From the NCBI GenBank assembly GCA_903906425.1, contig CAIVKH010000009.1, positions 1 through 44,934 of the forward strand: DNA of 44,934 bases. Direction: 5' to 3'. A model generated the notes under the pieces. It was not told the origin of the DNA. It worked only from the letters and a program-made list of their open reading frames with translations, and did no database searches. This DNA is from an uncultured bacterium. Its GTDB lineage: Bacteria > Verrucomicrobiota > Kiritimatiellia > CAIVKH01. The position numbers were made by a program, and so were the translations under genes. Every line of letters starts with the position of its first letter. Positions within the stretch are counted from its first letter, which is position 1. Below are positions 7,735-16,989 of the stretch, one piece after another.

Positions 7735-10107
7735 TCAGCGCGCCGTTGTGCCGCGCGAAAGGGCAGGGAGGGTTTCGCGCTGGAGGGTGTGTTTGAGATC
7801 GAACAGGACGAAGCCGGTGGCGCCGAGGCGGCGGGCGGTCGCGATCTGTTCGATGACCTGGTCGGGGCGCAACTGGCTTTCGTCGGCGGTGACGCCAATG
7901 CCGGGATAAATTCTTCCGGCGGCGTTCGGAAGCGCGAGCTGTTTTGAGACGAGCGTGCTGAATTGATAGGCGCTGTCGGTGTAGTCCATCGGGCAGACGA
8001 AATCCACGTAGCCGTTTTTGATCCACGTAGCCCAGTCTTGCGCGATGGAGTTGATCGTGTCGGGCCAGCCGCCCCAGACCGCGGCGGATATTTTCAGATT
8101 CGGGTTGATCGCCTTGAGCGTGTCGTGCGTGCGCTTGACGAAGGCGGTGATTTGCGCGGCGCGCCATGCGACGAATTTCGCGTGATGCTTGCCGCCGTTC
8201 CGCACGTCCGCGGGCCAGCGCGAAACTTTTTCGCCGAGGGATGACTCGAACATCTGCCGCGTCGAGGCGGAGAAATCGAAATCCGCACCGGGATAGCGGA
8301 CGTAGTCGAGGTGAACGCCGTCGAATGGATAGGTGCGGACTGCCTCGCTCATCGCGTTGAGCAGCATCTGCTGGTTCTGCGCGAGCGCGGGATTGAGCCA
8401 CACGGTCGGTTTGCCGTCCGCGCAGATTTGAGTCCGCCCGGCCTTCTGCATCTGCTTCACAAAATCATCGGGCGCGTGGCCGAGGTTGAAGCAGACGACC
8501 CACAGATGCGTTTGCTGCCCGAATTTCTTCGCGGCGCGCGTGACCAGCGAGGCTTGGTCGCCATACATCCGCATCGTGACGGACGTCGGAATGGACTTGT
8601 TCGGGAAGTGCGCGTTGCCGCCCCAGAGAAGATTTGCGAAGACGGCGTTGATTCCGTTTCGCGCGAGGATTTCGCAGGTCGCGTTCCAGTTGCCCGGATA
8701 CCAGCCGGTGCCATTGTGATCCCAGACACCGCGGAATTCGCCGGCGCGCGGCGACTGCGCCAGCGCGTAGGCTTCGACCATTTGCGAATCCACGACGTCA
8801 GCGGCATCGAGCGCGCCGCGGTAGTCGCCGGAGCTGCACGATGAAAACATGCGCTGGTATTGCGCGCGCGCCGCGGCGACGTGTGATTTGATTTCAGAAT
8901 TTCCGCCAGCTGATTCGAGCGCGGCGGCGGCATGGTTGAAATCGCGATAGCTGTCAATTTTGCCGGCGCTGGTCAGCGCGGTGCGCGCGGCGTCGGCGAA
9001 CACGCCGGCATCGAGAGCGCCGCAGAGCGCGACGAGCATCCGCTCTTTCGCGGCGATGTCGTCGTCGAGCAGGACGTGCGTCATCCAGAAGCCGCGGTCG
9101 GTTGCGATCCACGCCGGTTCGCGCTGCGTTTTGCCGGAGGCGTCGCGCCACCACGCGATGATTTTTCCGTTCGCGTTCGCGGGCCACGCCGGGCGGACGC
9201 TCATGGATTGCTGGAAAATTTCGAATGGCACATGCCACTTTTGCGAGTCAACAAACGCGAACGAACGCCATCGCGAAAGATCGTCCACGTGTTCAACCTC
9301 GCCGATTCTCACGCCCATCAAATCGGCGAGCGCGGAACTGCCGCCGAAAAAGACGATCACTTTTCCGCCGGACGCGATCATGCCGCGGAGCGCGGAAATG
9401 ACGCTGCGCGGCGGATCGGGATTGCACGGAAGAATCGCAAGCGTTGCGCCGCTGAGCGCGGCGGGCGCTTCTTCCTCGGTGACGACGTTGTGGCCGACGC
9501 CGGCGTCGGAAAGCATCCGGCTGACACGGTCGGTGAGTCGCGCGGCGTAGGCGCGGTCGGCGGCGGTGGCCGATGACGCGGTTGATTTGATGACGATGCG
9601 GGCGTCGCGCCGCGCGGTGAGGGAAAAAACCGTGAGCGAAATTTGCTTTGCCGCGCCGCGCCACGGCGAAATGCGGATGCGGTCAATGTGGTCCCAGCCG
9701 CCGGGCGAGCCTTCGGCGGAAAATTCAGATTTCTGCATGATGAGCGTCTGGCGTCCGCCTTCGCGCAGCGGTTTCGCCCAGACGTGCCAGCCGTTGCCGC
9801 TGTGGAAATAAATTCCGAACGCGCGCAGCGCGGCGGGATCGTCGCAGGCGAGCTCGACGGCGAACGAAGTGTAGGCAGCGAGATTCAAATTCACGTCGCG
9901 GTCCCACGACGCACGGTCGAGATTCTTGTCGAACGGGCAGGTGAAGATGACGCCGCGCGCGGCGTTCTTTTCCGGCGCGGGCGAATTTGCGCCGGACCGC
10001 CAGACGGCCGCGGGCTTCTCGCAATCGAACGAGTCAATGGCGACGGCCGCGCCGCGGCACGAAATCGCCGCGAATAAAATCAAAATGGAAACGAGCCCGC
10101 GAAACAT
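7735..10107 (-). CDS. Secreted GHL10-type glycosyl hydrolase-like protein
   Basis: A 790-residue protein with a signal peptide ('LVSILILFAAISCRGA'). Residues ~30-170 look like a beta-sandwich carbohydrate-binding region. Residues ~190-290 resemble a flavodoxin/amidotransferase-like segment ('TLAILPCNPDPPRS', 'GGKVIVFFGGSSAL'). The C-terminal ~340 residues are a TIM-barrel of the glycosyl hydrolase-like 10 family (PF02638): 'GEFRGVWDHNGTGWYP', 'FDGVHLDYVRYPG', 'ISAAVWGGWPDT', 'VDFVCPMDYT' and 'PGIGVTADES'. Homologues act on glycans or peptidoglycan, but the substrate here is unknown. ATG 10107 starts the signal peptide and is preceded by a -10-like TACATT 8 nt upstream. Confidence 0.88.
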   Translation of the reverse strand: MFRGLVSILILFAAISCRGAAVAIDSFDCEKPAAVWRSGANSPAPEKNAARGVIFTCPFDKNLDRASWDRDVNLNLAAYTSFAVELACDDPAALRAFGIYFHSGNGWHVWAKPLREGGRQTLIMQKSEFSAEGSPGGWDHIDRIRISPWRGAAKQISLTVFSLTARRDARIVIKSTASSATAADRAYAARLTDRVSRMLSDAGVGHNVVTEEEAPAALSGATLAILPCNPDPPRSVISALRGMIASGGKVIVFFGGSSALADLMGVRIGEVEHVDDLSRWRSFAFVDSQKWHVPFEIFQQSMSVRPAWPANANGKIIAWWRDASGKTQREPAWIATDRGFWMTHVLLDDDIAAKERMLVALCGALDAGVFADAARTALTSAGKIDSYRDFNHAAAALESAGGNSEIKSHVAAARAQYQRMFSSCSSGDYRGALDAADVVDSQMVEAYALAQSPRAGEFRGVWDHNGTGWYPGNWNATCEILARNGINAVFANLLWGGNAHFPNKSIPTSVTMRMYGDQASLVTRAAKKFGQQTHLWVVCFNLGHAPDDFVKQMQKAGRTQICADGKPTVWLNPALAQNQQMLLNAMSEAVRTYPFDGVHLDYVRYPGADFDFSASTRQMFESSLGEKVSRWPADVRNGGKHHAKFVAWRAAQITAFVKRTHDTLKAINPNLKISAAVWGGWPDTINSIAQDWATWIKNGYVDFVCPMDYTDSAYQFSTLVSKQLALPNAAGRIYPGIGVTADESQLRPDQVIEQIATARRLGATGFVLFDLKHTLQRETLPALSRGTTAR

Positions 10108-10143
10108 GGGCGGCGAATGTAGGCGAAACTTCTCAGAACGCAA
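10108..10143 (-). promoter_or_regulatory. Promoter of the GHL10-like gene, near-leaderless
   Basis: On the minus strand TTGCGT (10138-10143) and TACATT (10116-10121) are separated by 16 bp. TACATT lies only 8 nt before the start codon, so transcription would begin at or next to the ATG. No Shine-Dalgarno sequence is seen. Confidence 0.55.
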
Positions 10144-10167
10144 CGGCGGGCTGGCGCGGTCGGTGGG

Positions 10168-10214
10168 TTCCAATGATTGGAAGTTTGCGGGCGCGCATTT
10201 TCCAATCATTGGAA
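10168..10214. repeat. Inverted pair of 15-bp palindromes, 32-bp phased
   Basis: G-centred copy at 10168-10182 and C-centred copy at 10200-10214, spacer 17 bp. They lie between divergent genes, 60 bp from each start. Confidence 0.97.
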
Positions 10215-10273
10215 GTTGCGGTGAAGGCGCGCCGAAACTCGACGGGCCGGCTGTGTGGTGGTAGCGTCCGGGC

Positions 10274-10594
10274 ATGGTCGAAGTCACAGCAACGGTGCAA
10301 AACGCGATGGGGATCCACTGCCGGCCGTCGGCGGTGATCGTGAAGGTGGTGCGGGATTATCGCGGCGAGATCAAGGTGATTGCGCCGTCGGGAAGCTGTG
10401 ACCCGCGCTCGATTCTCGATCTGATTTCGCTGGGGCTATCGCAGGGCACGCAGGTGACGCTGCAGGTTTCGGGTAGCTATGAGCGGAAGTTCGCCGCGAA
10501 GCTCGCCAAACTTTTCGCGCGTAATTTTGATTATCCGCCCGATCCGGCGAGCACGTCGCCGCTGTGCAATCCGCCGCCCATTGGCGCGGCCTGA
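10274..10594 (+). CDS. HPr-family phosphocarrier protein
   Basis: A 106-residue cytoplasmic protein. 'GIHCRPSA' places a histidine at position 15, the phosphorylation site of HPr (usual motif GLHARPAA). Serine 46 in 'PRSILDLISLG' matches the regulatory site phosphorylated by HPr kinase. Compared with standard HPr (85-90 residues) it has a C-terminal extension rich in proline and alanine. No PTS enzyme I, II or HPr kinase gene is in the window, so a regulatory rather than sugar-transport role is possible. No clear Shine-Dalgarno precedes the ATG. Confidence 0.88.
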   Translation: MVEVTATVQNAMGIHCRPSAVIVKVVRDYRGEIKVIAPSGSCDPRSILDLISLGLSQGTQVTLQVSGSYERKFAAKLAKLFARNFDYPPDPASTSPLCNPPPIGAA

Positions 10595-10651
10595 CAGCAT
10601 TTGCGGTTTGCAATTCGTGGCGGCGCGGATGACTAATCGCACCTTTTTTCC

Positions 10652-11392
10652 ATGCAACACGACTGGCGTTTCTGGATCATTGGCGCAATCGCTGCGATGC
10701 TTGTCGGCATCGCGAAGACCGGCGTGCCGGGCATGGGCATGGTTGTGGTGCCGGTCATCGCCATGATTTTTCCGACGAAGACGTCGGTTGGCGCACTGCT
10801 GCCAATGCTGCTGGCGGGCGATGTCGCTGCGGTGCTGTTCTTCCGCCGCCATGCGAACTGGCCGGTGCTGTGGCGGCTGATGCCGTGGACGTTTGCGGGC
10901 ATCGGGCTGGCGGCTGTGGCGCTGAAATTCATCAGCGACACGTTGCTCAAGCCGCTGCTCGGCGTGGTCGTGCTTGCGCTGCTTTTTCTCGAACTCGCTA
11001 AGACACGTTTTCCTTGGCTGAACACGCCGCATCAAAAAGGTTTCACGGCAGTCGCCGGAACATTGACGGGGCTGGCGACGACGGTCGGCAACATTGCCGG
11101 GCCGATCGCGAATATTTTTCTGGTCGGGAAAGGATTTGCGAAGCGGGAATTCATGGGGACGGTGGCGTGGTATTTTCTGATCATCAACGCGAGCAAGGTT
11201 CCGATTTTTTTGCACTACCGGATGATCACCGCGGAGACGCTTCGATTCAATTTGCTGCTGCTGCCGGCGCTCGCCGCCGGCGGCGTGATCGGCCGGCTGG
11301 TGCTACACTGGATTTCGGACCGCGTATTCCAGTTTCTGGTCATCGTTCTTTCGGCCGCCGCGGCGGTGAAATTGCTGTGGGACGCGCTGTGA
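10652..11392 (+). CDS. TauE/SafE family membrane permease
   Basis: A 246-residue inner-membrane protein with about seven to eight hydrophobic segments. It starts with 'IGAIAAMLVGIAKTGVPG', the N-terminal repeat motif of TauE/SafE proteins, and has the second half-repeat near 'GTLTGLATTVGNIAGPIANIF'. Family members export sulfite, sulfoacetate or related organosulfur anions, but substrates are poorly known. It begins 57 bp after the HPr gene. TTGCAA (10608-10613) and ACTAAT (10632-10637), 18 bp apart, are a possible promoter giving a very short leader. Confidence 0.88.
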   Translation: MQHDWRFWIIGAIAAMLVGIAKTGVPGMGMVVVPVIAMIFPTKTSVGALLPMLLAGDVAAVLFFRRHANWPVLWRLMPWTFAGIGLAAVALKFISDTLLKPLLGVVVLALLFLELAKTRFPWLNTPHQKGFTAVAGTLTGLATTVGNIAGPIANIFLVGKGFAKREFMGTVAWYFLIINASKVPIFLHYRMITAETLRFNLLLLPALAAGGVIGRLVLHWISDRVFQFLVIVLSAAAAVKLLWDAL

Positions 11393-11462
11393 GCGGCGGC
11401 GGGCGGGCGGCCATTCTTTTTCATGGCGCGCGGAAATTCTTCTGGCAGTATCCTGCGCTCGC

Positions 11463-12263
11463 ATGAACGGAAAAATTCCAGTTTTGATCATCACCGGCTA
11501 CGGACTGAACTGCGAGGCCGAATCGAGCTTCGCATGGGAGCAGGCGGGCGCCGAGCCGCGCCGCGTCCACCTCAACGACCTGCTCGAACGGCCCGCACAG
11601 CTTCAGGATTTCGGCGCGCTGATGTTCATCGGCGGATTTTCCTACGGCGACCACATGGGATCGGGCTTGGTTTTCGCGCACCGCGTCCGCCATCATCTTC
11701 GGGACGAACTCCAGAAATTCATCTGCGATGACAAGCTCGTGCTCGCCGTCTGCAACGGTTTTCAAATTGTGACAAAGCTCGGTTTGCTTCCTGCGACAAA
11801 CGGAGACTATTTCACGCAAAGCGTTTCGCTGATGCAAAACGATTGCGGTCATTTCCAGAATCGCTGGGTGACGCTGCGCTTTGAAAAAGAATCGCCCTGC
11901 GTTTTCACGCGCGGCATCGAGCTCATGCCGCTGCCGGCGCGCCATGGCGAAGGGAAGATTTTCACGACGGACAAATCGGTGCTTGAGCAGATCGAATCGA
12001 AGAAACTGGCCGCGTGCCGATATGCCGATCCGAAGACAGGCGAGTCGACGATGGAATTTCCGCAGAATCCCAACGGCTCGCTGAACGCCATCGCCGGGCT
12101 TTGCGATCCGACGGGCCGCATCTTCGGGTTGATGCCGCATCCGGAGGCGTATCTGTTTCCCGAAAATCATCCGCAATGGGATCTGCAAAAGATCCGCGGT
12201 GAGCTGCCGGAAAAAGGCCTCGGCCTGAAAATATTTAAAAACGCCGTCGCCTATCTGCACTGA
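11463..12263 (+). CDS. purQ: Phosphoribosylformylglycinamidine synthase, glutaminase subunit
   Basis: A 266-residue class I glutamine amidotransferase. 'VLAVCNGFQI' holds the nucleophile cysteine (C97), and 'GLMPHPEAY' supplies the histidine and glutamate of the triad (H226, E228). It provides ammonia from glutamine to PurL for the fourth step of purine synthesis, in the cytoplasm. At 266 residues it is longer than the ~225-residue PurQ of Bacillus and fits the longer PurQ forms. No purS or purL is adjacent. A -10-like TATCCT ends 8 nt before ATG 11463 with no Shine-Dalgarno. The gene converges on the kinase gene with only 10 bp between stops. Confidence 0.92.
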   Translation: MNGKIPVLIITGYGLNCEAESSFAWEQAGAEPRRVHLNDLLERPAQLQDFGALMFIGGFSYGDHMGSGLVFAHRVRHHLRDELQKFICDDKLVLAVCNGFQIVTKLGLLPATNGDYFTQSVSLMQNDCGHFQNRWVTLRFEKESPCVFTRGIELMPLPARHGEGKIFTTDKSVLEQIESKKLAACRYADPKTGESTMEFPQNPNGSLNAIAGLCDPTGRIFGLMPHPEAYLFPENHPQWDLQKIRGELPEKGLGLKIFKNAVAYLH

Positions 12264-12273
12264 AGCAGCCGGC

Positions 12274-14634
12274 CTAGTTTGACGGCATGAGTTTCTGAAG
12301 GACGGCTGCGCTGCCGGCATCCTTGGCGCGCGCCTTGTCGGCAAATCTCTTTGCATCGCCCTTGTCGCCGCTCACGGCGCAAAAAACGGCGAGAGAGACG
12401 AAATTGTCCGCGATCTTCTTGTCGGATTCAGTGCTGCTGTTCACGTAATAGGCGGCAATCTGAACCATGGTGCCATCGCTGATCTCGGTCCACTTGCGGT
12501 TCCTGTTTGCCGCCTTGAATCCTTTTGCGTCAGCTGCGGTGACGTCGCCACCGAGATCAGTACGTTCCTTGCATGGGGCGGATTTGACACCTGTGATGAT
12601 GATGTTTTTCACGGCGTCCATGCGGTCGAGGCGGTTCACGACGGTGGCGAGATATTCGCGGCCTTCGCGCGATGTGAGTTTCTGGTTGAGCGCGACGAGA
12701 TTGTCGGCGGCGCCGGTGTAATCGCGCTGCTGCATGGTCCCGTTTTTTTCGTCTTCGAACGCAGCATCAATAATCTTCTTGTCGGCAGCGGCGGCGGCTT
12801 TCAATGCGGCGGGTGATCCGGGGCCGACGCCGGCGAGCATGGCGCTCGAATCAATTTTTTGGATGAGCGGCGGCAAGTCCTTCTTCGCGGCATCCCACGC
12901 GGCCTGGATGGCGTTATGATCGTTCCTGGTCTTCGCGGGTTCGCCTGCGGCGATGAATTTATCAATCGTGGTGATCCACGATTTGACGGACGGCTGAAGA
13001 GCGTAGGCCCACGCCGGAACCTTGTTGCTCGCGTCAGCGTAGCGATCCAGCAGCGGCCGGGCATCGATATAATTTCGGTGTTGCAGCAATTCGCTGGCCT
13101 GATACAGCGCGGCCAGATCGCCGTACCAGACGGGCTTCGCCTTGCAATATTCCTTGAGACGGTCGGCATTCATCCGCGCCATCAAGAAATTTGCGATGAT
13201 GCGCGGCATGTTGTTCGGGCTTTCCTCCGAACTGATTTCGGCATTGCTGGCAAGCGTCCATGGCCCGGCGGCCTCGCCTTCCTGTCCTGCCAGACGCCAG
13301 CCAAGGCCTTCCAGCAAATCCACCCACAACATGCGGCCGCTGTTTTTCGGCACCGACGCGGCAAATGCCGTGAGATTCGACACCAAAATCATCGGCTGAG
13401 CCGGCGGAAACTTCATGGCCGCGATCAGGGGACGCTCGTCATCGTGGAAGAATGTCTCGCCCGGGCCTCTCGCCTCGGGCGACGGCGTGACGACGGCGTT
13501 CGTTGCCGCTTGGGCAGGATTTGTCTGTGTCCCAGGTGCGGGGGTGCCCCCTTTTTTGCCGGACGTAAAATAACCGATCGCGCCGCCGATCACGATGACC
13601 GCGGCGATGGCCCCGACGATGATCTGTTTCTTCTTGTCGGTGGCTGGACCAAGTGCCGGCGCGCTGGCTTTTGCCGCAGCCAGCGCATCGCGCATGTCAG
13701 CCAGAAGCGAGGCGGACGTCGGATAGCGAACCGAGACATCGGCGGCCATCATGCGGTTGATCAGGTCAACGGTGATCTTGTTCAGGTCGGGCCGCAGTTC
13801 GAGAATGTCCGGCACGGGTTGCCGCAACCGGGCGACGACGACATCGCTGGCGGTCGGCCCGTCGAATGGCGGTTTGCCGGACAGCGCGTGGTAGAGCGTT
13901 GCGCCGAGCGAGTAGATGTCGGATCGATGGTCGGCCTTGCCGCCGCGTGCGCGCTCCGGCGAGATGTAATACGGCGTGCCCCAGATTTCGCCCTTTTCCT
14001 GCGAACGGTTGACGAACTGCGCCAAGCCGAAGTCCACAATTTTTGCAACGCCGTGTTTGTCGAAAAGGATGTTGGCCGGCTTGATGTCGCCGTGGACGAG
14101 GTTGACTTCATTTGCGGCGGAAAGACCCTTCGCGACATCCAGCGCAATTTCGAGCAGCCGCGATTCGTCGATTTGCGTGCCGCCCTCCATCATCAGGTCG
14201 AGCCGGCCGCCGGAGACCAGCTCCATCGCGATGTAGGGCTGCCCGCTCTGTTCGCCGCACGAATAAATCTGCACGATATTTGCATGGTTCAGCGCCGCCG
14301 CCGCACGCGCCTCGCGCAGGAAACTTTCGATGAGCTTCTGGTCGTCGCCGAGCTGTTTTTTCATCACCTTGATGGCAACGAAGCGGCCCAGCGACTGGTC
14401 CATCGCGCGGTACACAGCGCCCATGCCGCCGGTGCCGAGCACATCCAGCAGCATGAACGGGCCGAGCATCGCCGGCACATTCAGCTTGGACTTGCAATGC
14501 GGGCACTCGATCTGCGTGAACGGCTTCTGCATGGCCACGTTGATGGTCTGCTGGCAATTTGCACAGGTGATCTGCCGGACGCGCTGATAGATGACTTCGG
14601 AACTCAAGAGATTTCCTCTGCTCGTGAAATTCAA
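12274..14634 (-). CDS. Membrane serine/threonine protein kinase with zinc ribbon
   Basis: A 786-residue Hanks-type kinase. Residues 24-47 hold two CXXC pairs (C24/C27, C44/C47), a probable zinc ribbon. The kinase domain spans ~57-320: glycine loop 'GTGGMGAV', catalytic K89, 'HGDIKPAN' (HGD in place of HRD) at 181-188, DFG at 201-203 and 'GTPYYISPE'. A transmembrane helix lies at ~338-356, followed by ~430 extracytoplasmic residues of unknown fold, beginning with a proline/alanine linker. Such kinases are expanded in Planctomycetota and Verrucomicrobiota. The first start codon is TTG at 14634. An in-frame TTG at 14607, preceded by AGAGGA, is equally plausible and loses only nine residues. Confidence 0.92.
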   Translation of the reverse strand: MNFTSRGNLLSSEVIYQRVRQITCANCQQTINVAMQKPFTQIECPHCKSKLNVPAMLGPFMLLDVLGTGGMGAVYRAMDQSLGRFVAIKVMKKQLGDDQKLIESFLREARAAAALNHANIVQIYSCGEQSGQPYIAMELVSGGRLDLMMEGGTQIDESRLLEIALDVAKGLSAANEVNLVHGDIKPANILFDKHGVAKIVDFGLAQFVNRSQEKGEIWGTPYYISPERARGGKADHRSDIYSLGATLYHALSGKPPFDGPTASDVVVARLRQPVPDILELRPDLNKITVDLINRMMAADVSVRYPTSASLLADMRDALAAAKASAPALGPATDKKKQIIVGAIAAVIVIGGAIGYFTSGKKGGTPAPGTQTNPAQAATNAVVTPSPEARGPGETFFHDDERPLIAAMKFPPAQPMILVSNLTAFAASVPKNSGRMLWVDLLEGLGWRLAGQEGEAAGPWTLASNAEISSEESPNNMPRIIANFLMARMNADRLKEYCKAKPVWYGDLAALYQASELLQHRNYIDARPLLDRYADASNKVPAWAYALQPSVKSWITTIDKFIAAGEPAKTRNDHNAIQAAWDAAKKDLPPLIQKIDSSAMLAGVGPGSPAALKAAAAADKKIIDAAFEDEKNGTMQQRDYTGAADNLVALNQKLTSREGREYLATVVNRLDRMDAVKNIIITGVKSAPCKERTDLGGDVTAADAKGFKAANRNRKWTEISDGTMVQIAAYYVNSSTESDKKIADNFVSLAVFCAVSGDKGDAKRFADKARAKDAGSAAVLQKLMPSN

Positions 14635-14738
14635 CAGTGCCGCGTCCGCCCCGCGGAGTCAAAATCTTTAGCAGGGCATTTTCAAAAAGGCGCGGCCGTG
14701 AAACCGGCCGCGCCCGATCCGGTGCGGCCCGCGGTGGC

Positions 14739-14849
14739 TTCCAATGATTGGAAGTTTGCGCGCCCGAAATTTCCAATCATTGGAAGTTTTCGTTCGTCCA
14801 ATTTCCAATCACTGGAAAATTCCGTGGGCGCGATTTCCAATCATTGGAA
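14739..14849. repeat. Four 15-bp palindromes at exact 32-bp intervals
   Basis: Copies start at 14739 (G-centre), 14771, 14803 (one mismatch, TTCCAATCACTGGAA) and 14835 (C-centre). Each spacer is exactly 17 bp but the spacer sequences differ. The block lies between the divergent kinase gene and the cobalamin riboswitch promoter, ending 28 bp before its -35 hexamer. Confidence 0.97.
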
Positions 14850-14877
14850 GCCTGGCGCGCCGGGTGCCGATCGCGAA

Positions 14878-14905
14878 TTGACGGATGCGCGGGCGATGAT
14901 CTAGT
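14878..14905 (+). promoter_or_regulatory. Promoter of the riboswitch transcript
   Basis: TTGACG at 14878-14883 and TCTAGT at 14900-14905 are separated by 16 bp. Transcription would start near 14912, right at the beginning of the riboswitch. Confidence 0.5.
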
Positions 14906-14907
14906 GT

Positions 14908-15078
14908 GTGGGCTGATCGTTGCAGTTCGGTCGTGCGATCCAACGGAAGTCCGTGAGAATCGGACGCGGTCGCGCCGCTGTAAACGGCTACAAGCCCCAT
15001 TGGCCACTTTTCCCGGTGAACGGGATTGGGAAGGCGAGGGCAAGGTTTGATGCCGTGAGCCAGAAGACGTGATTTCAC
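14908..15078 (+). ncRNA. Cobalamin riboswitch
   Basis: The leader carries the cobalamin aptamer signatures: a 'GGAAGTCCGTGAGAATCGG' arm, 'CGCCGCTGTAAACGGC' corresponding to the conserved GCCACTGTAA core, 'GGGAAGGCGAGGGC', and the terminal B12-box-like 'GAGCCAGAAGACGTG' at about 15056-15070. These elements come in canonical order over ~165 nt. A hairpin at 15109-15127 (TCGCGG/CCGCGA) and a CCCC/GGGG pairing just before AAAGGA upstream of ATG 15181 could be the expression platform. I infer control at translation initiation by adenosyl- or another cobalamin. It governs the two secreted-protein genes downstream. Confidence 0.92.
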
Positions 15079-15180
15079 GATGGCTGCAAAATATACCGCC
15101 GGGTTTTTTCGCGGGCTTTGTCCGCGAGCCGCGGCGGCGATCACCGAAAGCCCCCGCAGTTTGGGGCGAAAGGAAAAGTC

Positions 15181-16989
15181 ATGCAGTCGTCCTGTCGTTT
15201 TTTCGCGCGTGCGTGCGCCGCGTTTTTTTTCACCTCCGCATTTTCGTTCGCGGCCCATGCCGCGCTCAAGGTTGTGCCGGGCTACCGCGTCCGCACCGTT
15301 TTCGATTCCGGTGCCGCGGGGACCGCCGGCGGCCTGACGCTCGACCAAGACGGGTCCGCGATGTATTGCGGCGTGCGAACGAACATTTTCAGATGGGCGC
15401 TTCCGTTCAGCGACGGCTTCGCGTCGTACGGAGCGATCGCGCCAAACAGCAGTGTGTCGGCGGTGGCGGCGATCAACGGCGATGTCTTTGCGGCCGGCGC
15501 GGCGAGTTTTTCCCCGCCGTTCCCGTACAATTTCGGACGGCTGCGCGACGGCGTGTACACGAATCTGTTCGAGATGGACGGCCTGTTTGATGCCTCGGCG
15601 GACTTGGAGGGAAGAATTTATGTCGTCGCGAATCCGGGCGGGGCGGGCACACAAATTCTCGCGTACGATCCGGTTTCGAATTCGGTTTCGTCATTCGTGA
15701 CCAACGGCGGCTATTCGGGCGGAATCGTCGTGCGCGACGGCGATGGAATTTATTATGCGGACCAGAACAACGGCGCGATTGTGAAATATGCCGACACGAA
15801 TACGATCATCATCGGGCCGATATATCCGATGCCGCCGCTTGAGTGGAACTCGTCGTTCGATCCGAATCCGCAGGTCGTCGTGAGCAACGCGTGGGGCGCG
15901 TATCTTTCATTCGACCCGAAGGACCGTCTGCTCGCTGCGGTTGATTTCAACAATTCGCTCAACGCCTACGATCCGCTCACCGGCCGGCTGCTGCAAACCG
16001 TCGCGACGGATGATGCGGGCGGCTACGGAATCCAGCAGGTTTCGCAGAACTGGTACACGCGCGAAATCGTCGTGCTGTTCACCGACTGGTCGGTCGGCAG
16101 CAGCAAGATTTATGCGCTGCGACCGTTCTGGACGGAAAAAGACACGGATGGAAATCACATCGCAAACCTTCTGCTGTTCAACCCCAAAACCGCCGCGTGG
16201 AAAATCATCGCGCCGGAATCCAGCGGCACGAACACGGCGACATTTGGTTGCCGCAACGGCCAGCCGGTCATCGGCGATTTCGATGGCGACGGCCTCGGCG
16301 ATCTGGCCGTGCGCAATCCGCTCACCGGGCAGTGGAGCATCCGCTACAGTTCGCCGGTCTATTCAACGAGTGCGACGCCCGTGCCTGTCATCAAACTGCC
16401 GGCCGGCCCGAACAACATTCCCGCCTCGGCCGACTATGACGGCGACGGCAAGACCGATCCGGCCGTGTACAATCGCAAGACCGGCGTGCTGACGATCTGG
16501 TCCGTGATGCAGCCGCTCTCGAAGCCGGCGAAGGTCGTACCGGTCGTGCCGCCGGCAGTAGTTCCCGGCGGCATTCCCGTTCCCGGCGATTACAATGGCA
16601 ACGGCCGCGACGAATTCTGCGTTTACGTTCCGGGTACCGGAAGCTGGATCGAACCGTCCGGCGACGCGCTCGTGCTTCTGGCGAAGTGGGGCTGGTCCGG
16701 CGCGACGCCGGTGCCCGCCGATTATGACGGCGACGGGAAAACCGACATCGCCGTTTTCGACAACACCACCGCGGTCTGGCACATCATCCGCAGCAGCGAC
16801 GGCAAGCCTGTCTCGATCCAGTTTGGTTTCCCCGGCTGCATTCCCGTGCCCGCCGATTATGACGGCGACCAGAAAGCGGACATCGCCGTTTTCGATCCGG
16901 CCGGCGGGATGTTCTGGACGTTCCGCTCCACCGGCGGCCTCTGGCAGGCGAAGATCGGCGCAAGCGGGTTTCAAGTCGTGACACCATGA
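15181..16989 (+). CDS. Secreted beta-propeller plus FG-GAP repeat protein under B12 riboswitch control
   Basis: A 602-residue protein with a signal peptide (hydrophobic run ending near 'SFAAHAALKV'). Residues ~30-320 form an NHL/YncE-like beta-propeller ('GGLTLDQDGSAMY', 'AYDPVSNSVSSF', 'LSFDPKDRLLAAVD'). Residues ~330-600 hold five to six FG-GAP/VCBS-type repeats such as 'VPADYDGDGKTDIAVFD', with calcium-binding-like DxDxDG loops. AAAGGA precedes ATG 15181. Its riboswitch suggests a role in cobalamin acquisition. A surface propeller (BtuG) does this in Bacteroides; equating the two is my inference from context and not from clear sequence identity. Confidence 0.82.
   Translation: MQSSCRFFARACAAFFFTSAFSFAAHAALKVVPGYRVRTVFDSGAAGTAGGLTLDQDGSAMYCGVRTNIFRWALPFSDGFASYGAIAPNSSVSAVAAINGDVFAAGAASFSPPFPYNFGRLRDGVYTNLFEMDGLFDASADLEGRIYVVANPGGAGTQILAYDPVSNSVSSFVTNGGYSGGIVVRDGDGIYYADQNNGAIVKYADTNTIIIGPIYPMPPLEWNSSFDPNPQVVVSNAWGAYLSFDPKDRLLAAVDFNNSLNAYDPLTGRLLQTVATDDAGGYGIQQVSQNWYTREIVVLFTDWSVGSSKIYALRPFWTEKDTDGNHIANLLLFNPKTAAWKIIAPESSGTNTATFGCRNGQPVIGDFDGDGLGDLAVRNPLTGQWSIRYSSPVYSTSATPVPVIKLPAGPNNIPASADYDGDGKTDPAVYNRKTGVLTIWSVMQPLSKPAKVVPVVPPAVVPGGIPVPGDYNGNGRDEFCVYVPGTGSWIEPSGDALVLLAKWGWSGATPVPADYDGDGKTDIAVFDNTTAVWHIIRSSDGKPVSIQFGFPGCIPVPADYDGDQKADIAVFDPAGGMFWTFRSTGGLWQAKIGASGFQVVTP

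Noticed and set aside
14739..14849. CRISPR-like array (regular short repeats with unique spacers)
   Set aside because: Repeats are only 15 bp, spacers 17 bp with shared base patterns, most loci have two copies, and no cas gene is present.
12859..14904. 681-codon ORF on the plus strand opposite the kinase
   Set aside because: It is antisense to a well-defined kinase domain and runs through the palindrome block; no recognisable motifs.
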